From UBA695 sp042691655 (GTDB lineage Bacteria > Verrucomicrobiota > Verrucomicrobiia > Chthoniobacterales > Chthoniobacteraceae), in the NCBI GenBank assembly GCA_042691655.1, contig CP170506.1, forward strand, positions 2,418,001 through 2,482,000: DNA of 64,000 nucleotides, written 5' to 3'. Both the position numbers and the translations under genes were made by a program. The notes under the pieces were generated by a model. It was not told the DNA's origin, ran no database searches, and saw nothing but the letters and a program-made list of their open reading frames with translations. Each line of letters starts with the position of its first letter. Within the stretch, counting starts at the first letter, position 1. Positions 25,801 through 32,944 of the stretch are shown piece by piece.

Positions 25801-27058
25801 GGTGCAAAAATTCAGCGCAATCGTAAGTCTCTTGGAATTAGTATGATGTAATACTCTAAGTTTCGATAACTTCGTTCCGCTTTCAGGCGGCTTTGCGGTA
25901 ATAATGTCGCAAAAGCCCGCTCAAACTGGACTCGCTCTCGACCTCCGAGGGCTCGGGTGGGCTGGAATTTGGCGGCATCGCAACAACACCGATCGGCTTA
26001 TTCCCAAGCCCCTGATGAGGCCGGACGGTGTTGTAGTGGAGCTCGTATTCACGGACCACGTATTCGAGATGCCGCTCGCCAAAGACCACAAACTGGTCGA
26101 GGCATTCCTGCTCAATGCTCTGAACGAACCGTTCTGCAAATGCGTTGAGGTTCGGCGACGCGAAGGGAAGTCGCTTCACCTTGATCCCCTCCCCTCTGAA
26201 TACCTCGTCGAATTTCTCCGTAAACTTGGTGTCGCCGTCCTTGATCAGATAGGAAGCCTTCTCACCCCGCTCGGCCAAGTCCATCACGAGATTGCGCGCT
26301 TGCTGCTCCACCCACGGGCCGTTCGGCTGACAGGTCATTCCGGCGATACGGACTCGCCGGGTTCCGACATGGATGAAAAACAGGACGTAATAGGTCACTT
26401 TGCCAAATCCGGTCCACACGTCCTTGGTAAAGAAATCGCACGCCCATAGTGTGTCGATATGCCGCTTGATAAATAGAGCCCAATCCCCTTTCGTCCGATT
26501 CGGGCTCGGGTGAAAGCCGTTCTTAATGAGGATCTTCTTGATCGTGTTGGTAGCCACCGTGATCCCGAGTTTCTTTAACTCGCCCTGGATTCGGGCGTAT
26601 CCCCAGCCGGTTTCTTTGGCCAGCCGCAGAATGATCGCTTTGACGTCTTCCGCAACCGGTGGGCGTCCCGGATGCCGGGGCTTTTGTGCCCGCGTCTTCC
26701 CAGACTTCTCCTCGCGCACCCACCGCAGGAATGTCTTGTAGTTGACGGCCGAGAGCAGCTCCTGGATCGCGTTGCCCAGGGGCGCGCCCAGCCGGACCAG
26801 AAGCGAGCGTTCAGCGGATGTGGTCTGAATCTGCTTTGGCAGCCGCGACCGGAGAATCTGGTTCTCTGCTTTGAGATAAGAGATCTCGCGCAGAAGAACC
26901 AACTGGGTCATGTGGAGCAGAAAAGCAAGGAGCGGATTTTGACGGACTATGGACATCGAAAAAGTGCTTAAAGAAGGTGGTCAAACAGGCGGTTTTTCGA
27001 TATGAAAATCTAAGCCGTCAAAAAAGGATTTTATAGAGACAACGTGGGGAAGAACAAG
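25801..27058 (-). mobile_element. rve-type insertion sequence, complete transposase (copy 1)
   Basis: The end beyond the transposase stop, GGTGCAAAAATTC, is also found 82 and 74 bases past the transposase stops of two decayed copies (56315 and 59381). This marks one terminus. The other terminus is uncertain; a TTTTTGCA at about 27051-27058 is the best partial inverted match, so the right boundary is a guess. The transposase frame is intact, so the element could be active. Confidence 0.55.
25883..26956 (-). CDS. integrase-core (rve) transposase, intact
   Basis: The 357-residue protein has an N-terminal part with a predicted helix-turn-helix (GWGYARIQGELKKLGITVATNTIKKIL) and an rve catalytic core. 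The DDE triad is visible: WACDFFTKDVW (Asp), LIKDGDTKFTEKF (Asp) and PNLNAFAERFVQSIEQECLDQ (Glu). NTVRPHQGLGNKPIG closes the core. Proteins of this type are frequent in Planctomycetes and Verrucomicrobia genomes. A single frame encodes the whole protein, unlike IS3. Two decayed relatives lie at 56.3-56.7 and 59.4-59.9 kb in the same orientation. Confidence 0.9.
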   Translation of the reverse strand: MSIVRQNPLLAFLLHMTQLVLLREISYLKAENQILRSRLPKQIQTTSAERSLLVRLGAPLGNAIQELLSAVNYKTFLRWVREEKSGKTRAQKPRHPGRPPVAEDVKAIILRLAKETGWGYARIQGELKKLGITVATNTIKKILIKNGFHPSPNRTKGDWALFIKRHIDTLWACDFFTKDVWTGFGKVTYYVLFFIHVGTRRVRIAGMTCQPNGPWVEQQARNLVMDLAERGEKASYLIKDGDTKFTEKFDEVFRGEGIKVKRLPFASPNLNAFAERFVQSIEQECLDQFVVFGERHLEYVVREYELHYNTVRPHQGLGNKPIGVVAMPPNSSPPEPSEVESESSLSGLLRHYYRKAA

Positions 27059-27321
27059 GTTTTTGCATAGGGCAGAAATAGCGATAATCAGCCGGAATTT
27101 GAAAGCCCGAGAGAAAAGGTGGTCTCGGTCACGCGCAATGACCCGTTCGGAGTGGGGCAACCAACGATCTGGGCGGCGCTGGTACCGCCAGGGTAAGGAG
27201 CGGGAGGAAGAGACTTGTTAACCGAGAACAGCCAGTTTCGCAAATCGTCAGAATGGCCGCCTTTGGATGTCGTTTCGAACGTAGAGGACCGCTCCTGTTA
27301 ACCATGGAACAATAGTTCGAA

Positions 27322-27615
27322 ATGGTAGATCAGATACGTGGTAGGATTCGAACTTCTCTAAGTTGCTGCCTCAACACGTCTTATGCGGTTTTGAAAAGAG
27401 AGAGGTCTTCTCAAATGAGATGTGCAAGGGGAGACTGGGACGGCACGGGGATCTGGGTGATGAGCAAGCGGCTGGAAAAGGGATGCTTCTCATGGCCTCG
27501 GAACGTGGAGCCGGGACGCACGAAGCTCAAGCTGAGCGCGGAGGCGTTGGCGCTCTTGACCGACGGGATCGACCTGCACGGGGCGAAGATGCGTCCGTGG
27601 TATGAGCGGGAATAG
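27322..27615 (+). pseudogene. IS66 Orf2 (TnpB), N-terminally truncated
   Basis: Only the residues from about base 27425 on resemble TnpB: GDWDGTGIWVMSKRLEKGCFSWP, then LSAEALALLTDGIDLHG. The upstream residues are unrelated and come from the flank, so the first half of the normal protein of about 115 residues is gone. The gene is followed after 72 bases by tnpC. Confidence 0.75.
27389..27419 (+). repeat. 31-base repeat at the IS66 left breakpoint (copy 1)
   Basis: This stretch matches 60233-60263 at 29 of 31 positions; the shared right part contains GAGGTCTTCTCAAATGAG. It lies exactly where similarity to IS66 TnpB begins, while the second copy lies close to another decayed mobile fragment. 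It may be the end of a third element or a preferred insertion site. Confidence 0.6.
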
Positions 27616-27687
27616 CAGTCATATATTAAGTATGATCGGCGCTTGAATTTAGCGACGGGATGACTAGTCTCCTGTGGCCAACGAGCA

Positions 27688-29229
27688 ATGGTCACCGAAC
27701 GCGAACAGGAACTTCTGGAAGAGAACGCGCGATTGCGTGCAGAAGTCGCGTTACTGCGGCAAAAGGTGGACCTGTTGGTGAAGCGGATCTTCGGAGCGGG
27801 GAGCGAGAAGCTCGACCCGAGGCAACTGGAACTGTTGTTGGAAGGGAGTTCGCCGGGAAAAGCGAACGAGCCCGACTTGGCGGCGGAGGCCACTCGGCGC
27901 TCGAAGGAAGAATCGACTCCGCGCTCTAAGAGCAAGCCTGCGAAAAACAAATGGCCGCGGTTGCCTGCACACCTGCCGTGCGTCGAGGAGCTCGTCGATC
28001 CGCTGCCGGTGCAGGCAGAACCGCAAGCGTGGCGCTGCATCGGCCAGGAAGTCAGCGAGCAGCTCGACTACGAACCGGCTCGGTTCCTACGTCGGCGCAT
28101 GATCCGGCGCAAGTATGTGAAGCGTGGCGAACTGGACGCCGTGCCCGTGATCGCGCCATTGCCGCCGGTATTACAGGAACGCTGCATCGCGGCGCCGGGG
28201 CTCTTGGCGCAAGTCATCGTGGCCAAATACTGCGACCATCTGCCGCTCCATCGCCAGGAGCGAATATACGCCACGCGCCACCAAGTCATCCTGCCCCGTC
28301 AAACGCTGGCGCGGTGGATGGGGTTGGCTGCCGACTGGCTGGGTTTGATCTATCGGGAGATCAACGCGGGCGTGGTGAAAGGCGGCTACATCCAGATGGA
28401 CGAAACCCCGGTTCGCTACCTTGATCCCGGCAATAAGAAAACGGGTACCGGCTACCTGTGGGTATGCAACCGGCCCGGCGGCGAAGTCGTTTACCACTGG
28501 CGCACCAGTCGCGCCGCCGAGTGCGTGGGCGAGATCCTTCCCGCCCACTGGCGGGGCGTCCTGCAATGCGATGGGTATGCGGGTTACCGTAGCTACGCCC
28601 GGAGCGCTGGCCGCGAAGGCCACATCCGGCTCGCCGCCTGTTACGCCCACGCGCGGCGCAAGTTCATCGAATCGCAATCGCAGGCCCCATGCATCGTCAC
28701 TTGGCTCCTTCGGCAAATGGCACACCTTTACCAAATCGAAAAATACTTACGGCAAGAACGCGCCGGGCCGCGGTTGCGGGAAGCCCTCCGAGCGGCCCAA
28801 AGCCATCCCATCCACGAACGCATCGGCAAGGCGCTGGTGCGACTAAAAACCAAGAAACGCTACCTGCCCAAAAGCAGCATGGGCAAAGCCATCGACTACG
28901 CGCTGGGTCAATGGCCGGGCTTGAGCGTCTTCCTGCAAGACGGGCGCGTGGAGATCGACAACAACCTTGTTGAAAATGCCATCCGGCCCACGGCGGTGGG
29001 CAAAAAGAACTGGCTCTTCGTAGGCGACGCCGATGCGGGCCAGCGCGGGGCGGTCCTCTACACCGTCATCGAAAACTGCCGACGCAACGGCGTAGATCCC
29101 TACGCCTACTTGCGGGAGATCCTCACCAAACTGCCCGTGCTGACCAACCAGAACATCGCCACCTGGATACCGGCAGCCTACGCCAAAAGGCTTCGCGAAG
29201 AGCGGTACCCCCAAGCCGCCGCCTCGTAG
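27688..29229 (+). CDS. IS66-family transposase TnpC
   Basis: This 513-residue protein has a coiled-coil start (EQELLEENARLRAEVALLRQKVDLLVKRIFG), which is diagnostic for TnpC. A zinc-binding-like and helix-turn-helix middle (HQVILPRQTLARWMGLAADWL) leads to the DDE core: YIQMDETPVRYLD (Asp), LQCDGYAGYRSY (Asp) and VEIDNNLVENAIRPTAVGKKNWLF (Glu). The short C-terminal domain ends KRLREERYPQAAAS. Length and motifs are normal. Because the partner genes are truncated or missing, it is probably an orphan transposase. Confidence 0.92.
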   Translation: MVTEREQELLEENARLRAEVALLRQKVDLLVKRIFGAGSEKLDPRQLELLLEGSSPGKANEPDLAAEATRRSKEESTPRSKSKPAKNKWPRLPAHLPCVEELVDPLPVQAEPQAWRCIGQEVSEQLDYEPARFLRRRMIRRKYVKRGELDAVPVIAPLPPVLQERCIAAPGLLAQVIVAKYCDHLPLHRQERIYATRHQVILPRQTLARWMGLAADWLGLIYREINAGVVKGGYIQMDETPVRYLDPGNKKTGTGYLWVCNRPGGEVVYHWRTSRAAECVGEILPAHWRGVLQCDGYAGYRSYARSAGREGHIRLAACYAHARRKFIESQSQAPCIVTWLLRQMAHLYQIEKYLRQERAGPRLREALRAAQSHPIHERIGKALVRLKTKKRYLPKSSMGKAIDYALGQWPGLSVFLQDGRVEIDNNLVENAIRPTAVGKKNWLFVGDADAGQRGAVLYTVIENCRRNGVDPYAYLREILTKLPVLTNQNIATWIPAAYAKRLREERYPQAAAS

Positions 29230-29231
29230 AC

Positions 29232-29271
29232 CTCATAGATCTCGTATCGCTTTACCTACGAGATCTATGAG
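29232..29271 (+). terminator. 15-bp perfect hairpin directly after tnpC
   Basis: CTCATAGATCTCGTA and TACGAGATCTATGAG are perfect complements around a 10-base loop, beginning two bases after the tnpC stop. It is inside the IS66 right end. It may terminate element transcripts or block read-in; no long T-run follows. Confidence 0.6.
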
Positions 29272-29390
29272 CTTTATGACCCGTTACGAGCCGACGCCCG
29301 TCAAGTGGCGCTTCGCGTGACGCTTACGGTTGGTCGGATTTGCGGGGATTTGCGCTGAAGAAAAATTTGACAAGTTCCAAAAACACAAAA

Positions 29391-29417
29391 AAGGCGACGG
29401 TTTTTAGCCGTCGCCTT
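29391..29417 (-). terminator. rho-independent terminator after the 100-residue gene
   Basis: AAGGCGACGG and CCGTCGCCTT form a perfect 10-bp stem with a 7-base loop. On the minus strand it is followed by a T-rich stretch (TTTTTTGTGTTTTT). It lies 21 bases past the stop of the minus-strand gene at 29439. The plus-strand side is also T-rich (CTTCTTTTCTT), so it may work in both directions. Confidence 0.8.
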
Positions 29418-29438
29418 CTTTTCTTAGCCTAAGTTTAG

Positions 29439-29741
29439 TTATGCCGCGCTTTTCTTATCGTCGTCCGGTGGCTCCGGATCGACGGGTTTTTGCATGAATT
29501 CGTCGTGGATATGACCCTTGGTCCATTTTTTGACCCATTTCGGGCGCGTTCTCCCGTGGGCAAAAGGAGCCCCGTCTTTTTTGAGGACTGTGACATATTT
29601 TCGGGGAACCCCCATCTTGATGGACAGTTCGGTTAGGTTGAACATCTTGAACCGGGGATCTTCCGATATCGTGGCGCCACCCGTTGGATTATTTTGCGGA
29701 TCTTTTCTGGATTCGTTCGTTGAAATTCTTGGCTCATTCAT
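29439..29741 (-). CDS. small hypothetical protein, possible DNA-binding
   Basis: This 100-residue protein has a polar, disordered N-terminus. A central segment, MFNLTELSIKMGVPRKYVTVLKKDGAPF, reads like a short helix-turn-helix of the excisionase/MerR kind, and the segment after it is basic (GRTRPKWVKKWTKGH). The tail is acidic and then basic (EPPDDDKKSAA). I do not recognise the family. A strong terminator right behind it and ATG at 29741 support a real gene. Its location next to the IS66 end may be coincidence. Confidence 0.55.
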   Translation of the reverse strand: MNEPRISTNESRKDPQNNPTGGATISEDPRFKMFNLTELSIKMGVPRKYVTVLKKDGAPFAHGRTRPKWVKKWTKGHIHDEFMQKPVDPEPPDDDKKSAA

Positions 29742-30129
29742 TTCGTCTGAAGTAGGTAATATTTGAGATGTATGGCCACGGGTAGTTTAGGCCCTTGGCC
29801 ACTTGATCATTCGCACTGGAGACTACTACCTGTTGCTTCAAAACGACCCACGGCAAAAAAATTTCGCTCGATCATCGTTGCGGCTAAGCAACTATGTGCA
29901 CTGGCACGCAACGCTATCGAAATAAGCCGTAACCATCAACACCCGGAAAGCGTGTCATAGGCAGATAGGAAGCCAACGCAGATCCTCTGCGAGCGCTTCG
30001 AATAATTCTTGCGTAAAGCAATCCGGCTAAACGAAACGGCATTACCATGGGCTTTGCCTATTTGGGCGTGTTAAAGTTTCTCGAGATGCTAAGTGACAGA
30101 TTTCGATTGGATGGCTGTTTCAAAGAACA
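29742..30129. other. intergenic stretch without recognised genes
   Basis: I see no supported gene or RNA in this stretch; short open frames have no family features. It separates the small minus-strand gene from the 3' side of PEP-CTERM gene 3. Confidence 0.5.
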
Positions 30130-30156
30130 GCGGCCATAGCATTTCACTATGGCCGC
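30130..30156 (-). terminator. hairpin downstream of PEP-CTERM gene 3
   Basis: GCGGCCATAG and CTATGGCCGC form a perfect 10-bp stem with a 7-base loop, 48 bases past the stop of the minus-strand PEP-CTERM gene. On that strand TGTTCTTTG follows, which is weakly U-rich, so it is a probable but not classical terminator. Confidence 0.6.
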
Positions 30157-30204
30157 GGAATTCTATCTCCACTGTTTTAACGCTGGAACCCTTGATTTGT
30201 TCTT

Positions 30205-32679
30205 CTAATCGACCTCGCGGTGGCGCAGCCGCTGACCGAAAGCGAGCATGCCTATTCCGCCCATCACCATCGCCCAAGTACTGGGTTCAGGAACAACCGT
30301 CAGGGTCACATCGTTGCTATAACCGTCACCCTCGGTGCTGGATGTGTAGCTTAAGAGGTATTCCGTGCTGCCTACCGTAAACGTATAGTTGGAGTTCGAG
30401 GTGAGCGTGTAGGTGGAGCCGCTTGTGATGAGCGTGACGAAGTATCCCGTCGTCGTGCCGCTGCCGGTGTTGTCGATGAGGGTGATCGTGCTGCCCAGCG
30501 TCAAGCCGCTCAGCGTGGAAAGGTCCAACGTACCGGCGAGGGTTACGTTCCCGCTGACCTGCACTTGGTCATAGGAGGTTCCCGCATCCGTTCCGCTGAC
30601 TTCCGCCACCAGTGTGGACGAGGCATCCGTGCTGAAGTTGCCTTGGACCTTCGTAATCCCAGCGCTGTTGCCAGGAGCAAGCGTGCCGCTGGTCAGCGTG
30701 AGATTGCCTGTGATTGTGCTGTTGCCTTTCAGCAAGCCACCGACCGTGGCGCTTCCGGCAATAGTGCCATCGGCGTTCAATGTGGCTCCCGCAGAGACCG
30801 TTAGTACGCTGGTGGATTTGGTAGTGCCGCTCAACGTAGTGGTGCCGCTCGCCACTGTCACGCTGCTGGCAATATTGTAGCCTTTCAGAGTGCTGGTGCC
30901 TTTGAGCGTGGTAGCTCCCAGGGTCAGGCCACTGCCGTTTATAGTGCCGCTGGTGACGGAAACCGTGCCGTTGGCTGTGCCGCTACCCGCCAGGGTTGCG
31001 GCGTTAACGGAAACTGCGCTGGAAGCCGAAAGCGAACCATTGAGATTAAGTGTGCCCGCGGAAACGGTGGTTTGCCCCGTATAAGTGTTCGCGGCGGAAA
31101 GATTGAGAGTCCCCGCACCAGTCTTGATCAAACCTCCTGCGCCAGAAAGCGTGCCGCTTAGGCTGATATCGTGTGCTGTTGCGCCAGAATCGGCCGCCTG
31201 GAATGTAATGTCCCCGTTTGTAGTGCCGAGCGTCATTGCCATCGACGACGACCAGTCTGCTGTGGCTCCCACGATACCACCGGAAAGGTTGATCGTATTG
31301 GTTCCCGGCGCGTAGGCGTTCTGGTAAATGCCAGAGCTGCCGATGTAGAGCGAGCCCCCGGTCATGTTGAACACCGCTGATGTGGTGGAGGCGTAGGCCG
31401 TTGAACCGTAGCCAAATTCAATGCCGGGGGTCGTAAGACTACCCGCCGAGAGGTTGACGGTCGCTGTTGTCGAACCCGCCGTTCCGGAAGCATTCAGGAT
31501 GAGGTTGCCTGTACTATTAATCAGCATGGTTCCTCCCGCAATATTGAGTGTCGCATTGAACCCGGTGGTGCGAACAAGCTGGACAATTCCATCCGCTGTG
31601 ACCGTCCCCGCCTCGACATTAAGGGACGATGTACCCCCGCGCCCAATCGTGATAACTCCAGTCGTCCCCTTTTGGGTGAGAGACGCGCTCGCACTGTTCA
31701 AAGTATAAGTACCCCCTGCACCATACCCAATCTGAATTGTAGTCACCTGGACAGCGGAATTTCCCGTCTGCTTCACCTTGCCTTGCAAATTGATCGTCCC
31801 GCCGCCATAAATGCTCGGTGTTGAGGTCCCGCCTGGCAAGTATGTCCCTCCTGTCAGGTTAAAAGTGCCTCCGCCATTGAGATTTAAAGTTTGGTTTCCG
31901 CTTCCGGTATAACCACCTCCAAGGGTTAAGGTAGCCGTTGAATTTACGTAAATGACTGTATTCCCAGCTCTGGTGATCGCACTGTCGATCTCAGCTGTAA
32001 CCCCACTAGCCACGGTGATCACTGTACCGCTTGTAGTAGGTCCACTCAAGGTTAGTCCCCCCCCCGTCAAGACATAACCGGAGTTTTTAAATGTCACACT
32101 ATTGGCGGAAACGCCGCCCGCATCAATGGTCACTGTGCCCCCTGTCCCCCCACCGCCGAAAACCGCATCGTTGTTGAGGGTATACGTTCCCGCACTGGCT
32201 GCAGTTGTTGCGCCGCTAATCGTCACAGTGTTACCATTAATCGCTGTGACATAGGCGCCGGATGGGATACCCGTGCCAGCGATTACCTCACCGACAACCA
32301 CTCCCGCAGTAGCAGCGTTGGTAATTGTGATGGTGGTCACCCCACTGGCAAAGGACACCCCTGTCGTGAGCGACGTAGCACTCGACCACGCCGAATCGCT
32401 CGCGCTATTGTACCAATCAGACGTCGACGTGTTCCATGTGCCCCCTCCATCGGTGATCCCATTAGCGGAGGACGCATCGCTATCCCACGTAAACGAAGCG
32501 GCAGATGCAGAATACCCAATCAGCGAAGCGGCTATAAACGAAACCACACCAAGGTTGCGGCCAAGGGCGAGTCTTGACCTCTGCGAACGCATGCAGTGGT
32601 GAGTGGATGCCAGCGGCGGTGTGCTAATCGATTGTGATGAAATTTTCGGGGAATGAATCATGTCAGGGGATTTTTTCAT
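30205..32679 (-). CDS. PEP-CTERM protein with autotransporter-associated beta-strand repeats (copy 3)
   Basis: This 824-residue secreted protein starts at ATG 32679, with GGAA nine bases upstream. Longer starts up to 32823 lack a better site. The signal region is long, ending LGVVSFIAASLIGYSASAAS. A SFTWDSDASSANGITDGGGTWNTSTSDWYNS module and beta-strand repeats follow (NTYTGQTTVSAGTLNLNG). The C-terminal 300 or so residues match copy 1 closely (LLKGNSTITGNLTLTSGTLAPGNSAGI, GTLDLSTLSGLTLG, DGYSNDVTLTV). The tail is VPEPSTWAMVMGGIG, a hydrophobic helix and RLRHREVD. A LacI-type operator lies upstream, which ties it to locus II. Confidence 0.87.
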   Translation of the reverse strand: MKKSPDMIHSPKISSQSISTPPLASTHHCMRSQRSRLALGRNLGVVSFIAASLIGYSASAASFTWDSDASSANGITDGGGTWNTSTSDWYNSASDSAWSSATSLTTGVSFASGVTTITITNAATAGVVVGEVIAGTGIPSGAYVTAINGNTVTISGATTAASAGTYTLNNDAVFGGGGTGGTVTIDAGGVSANSVTFKNSGYVLTGGGLTLSGPTTSGTVITVASGVTAEIDSAITRAGNTVIYVNSTATLTLGGGYTGSGNQTLNLNGGGTFNLTGGTYLPGGTSTPSIYGGGTINLQGKVKQTGNSAVQVTTIQIGYGAGGTYTLNSASASLTQKGTTGVITIGRGGTSSLNVEAGTVTADGIVQLVRTTGFNATLNIAGGTMLINSTGNLILNASGTAGSTTATVNLSAGSLTTPGIEFGYGSTAYASTTSAVFNMTGGSLYIGSSGIYQNAYAPGTNTINLSGGIVGATADWSSSMAMTLGTTNGDITFQAADSGATAHDISLSGTLSGAGGLIKTGAGTLNLSAANTYTGQTTVSAGTLNLNGSLSASSAVSVNAATLAGSGTANGTVSVTSGTINGSGLTLGATTLKGTSTLKGYNIASSVTVASGTTTLSGTTKSTSVLTVSAGATLNADGTIAGSATVGGLLKGNSTITGNLTLTSGTLAPGNSAGITKVQGNFSTDASSTLVAEVSGTDAGTSYDQVQVSGNVTLAGTLDLSTLSGLTLGSTITLIDNTGSGTTTGYFVTLITSGSTYTLTSNSNYTFTVGSTEYLLSYTSSTEGDGYSNDVTLTVVPEPSTWAMVMGGIGMLAFGQRLRHREVD

Positions 32680-32852
32680 ACTTATTCCATGGGGTTTGGC
32701 TGCAATGTTAACGAGAGTCAAAGATGCGAGTTTCTTTGCAAGGTCAATGGGGACACTTGTTTTCATGTTTGATGAAGGGGTAAATACGGAAGGCCATGCG
32801 TAAACAGGTAGAAGATTTCTCAAAACCTCTTTTCATGCAACATTCGCATAGG

Positions 32853-32864
32853 TTATCGCGATAA
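32853..32864. promoter_or_regulatory. LacI-type operator TTATCGCGATAA before PEP-CTERM gene 3
   Basis: This is a perfect 12-base palindrome with a central CG step, typical of LacI/GalR operators. The flanks (AGG...GCT) extend the symmetry with one mismatched pair. It is identical to the site in front of the LacI gene at 48752-48763. Confidence 0.75.
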
Positions 32865-32944
32865 GCTTCGCGTAATGGCGTGCACGGGGACATAGACCAG
32901 AGCAGCGTTGATTTTTTGCGTGATTCCCATACGCGCGGAGCAAG

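Larger units (their letters stand above)
27420..29327 (+). mobile_element. IS66-family element, left part missing
   Basis: The element retains the end of tnpB and a full-length tnpC. The right end is probably at TGACGCTTAC (29318-29327), which resembles the usual IS66 terminus read outward. No matching GTAAGCG left end, tnpA, or tnpB start is visible upstream, so the left third is deleted and the element cannot move by itself. Confidence 0.7.

Noticed and set aside
25611..25826. A 71-codon frame with partly protein-like composition
   Set aside because: No family features, no start context, and it runs into the end of the insertion sequence.
27051..27058. TTTTTGCA as the second inverted end of the intact insertion sequence
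   Set aside because: Only eight bases match and the following bases diverge, so it was used only as a tentative boundary.
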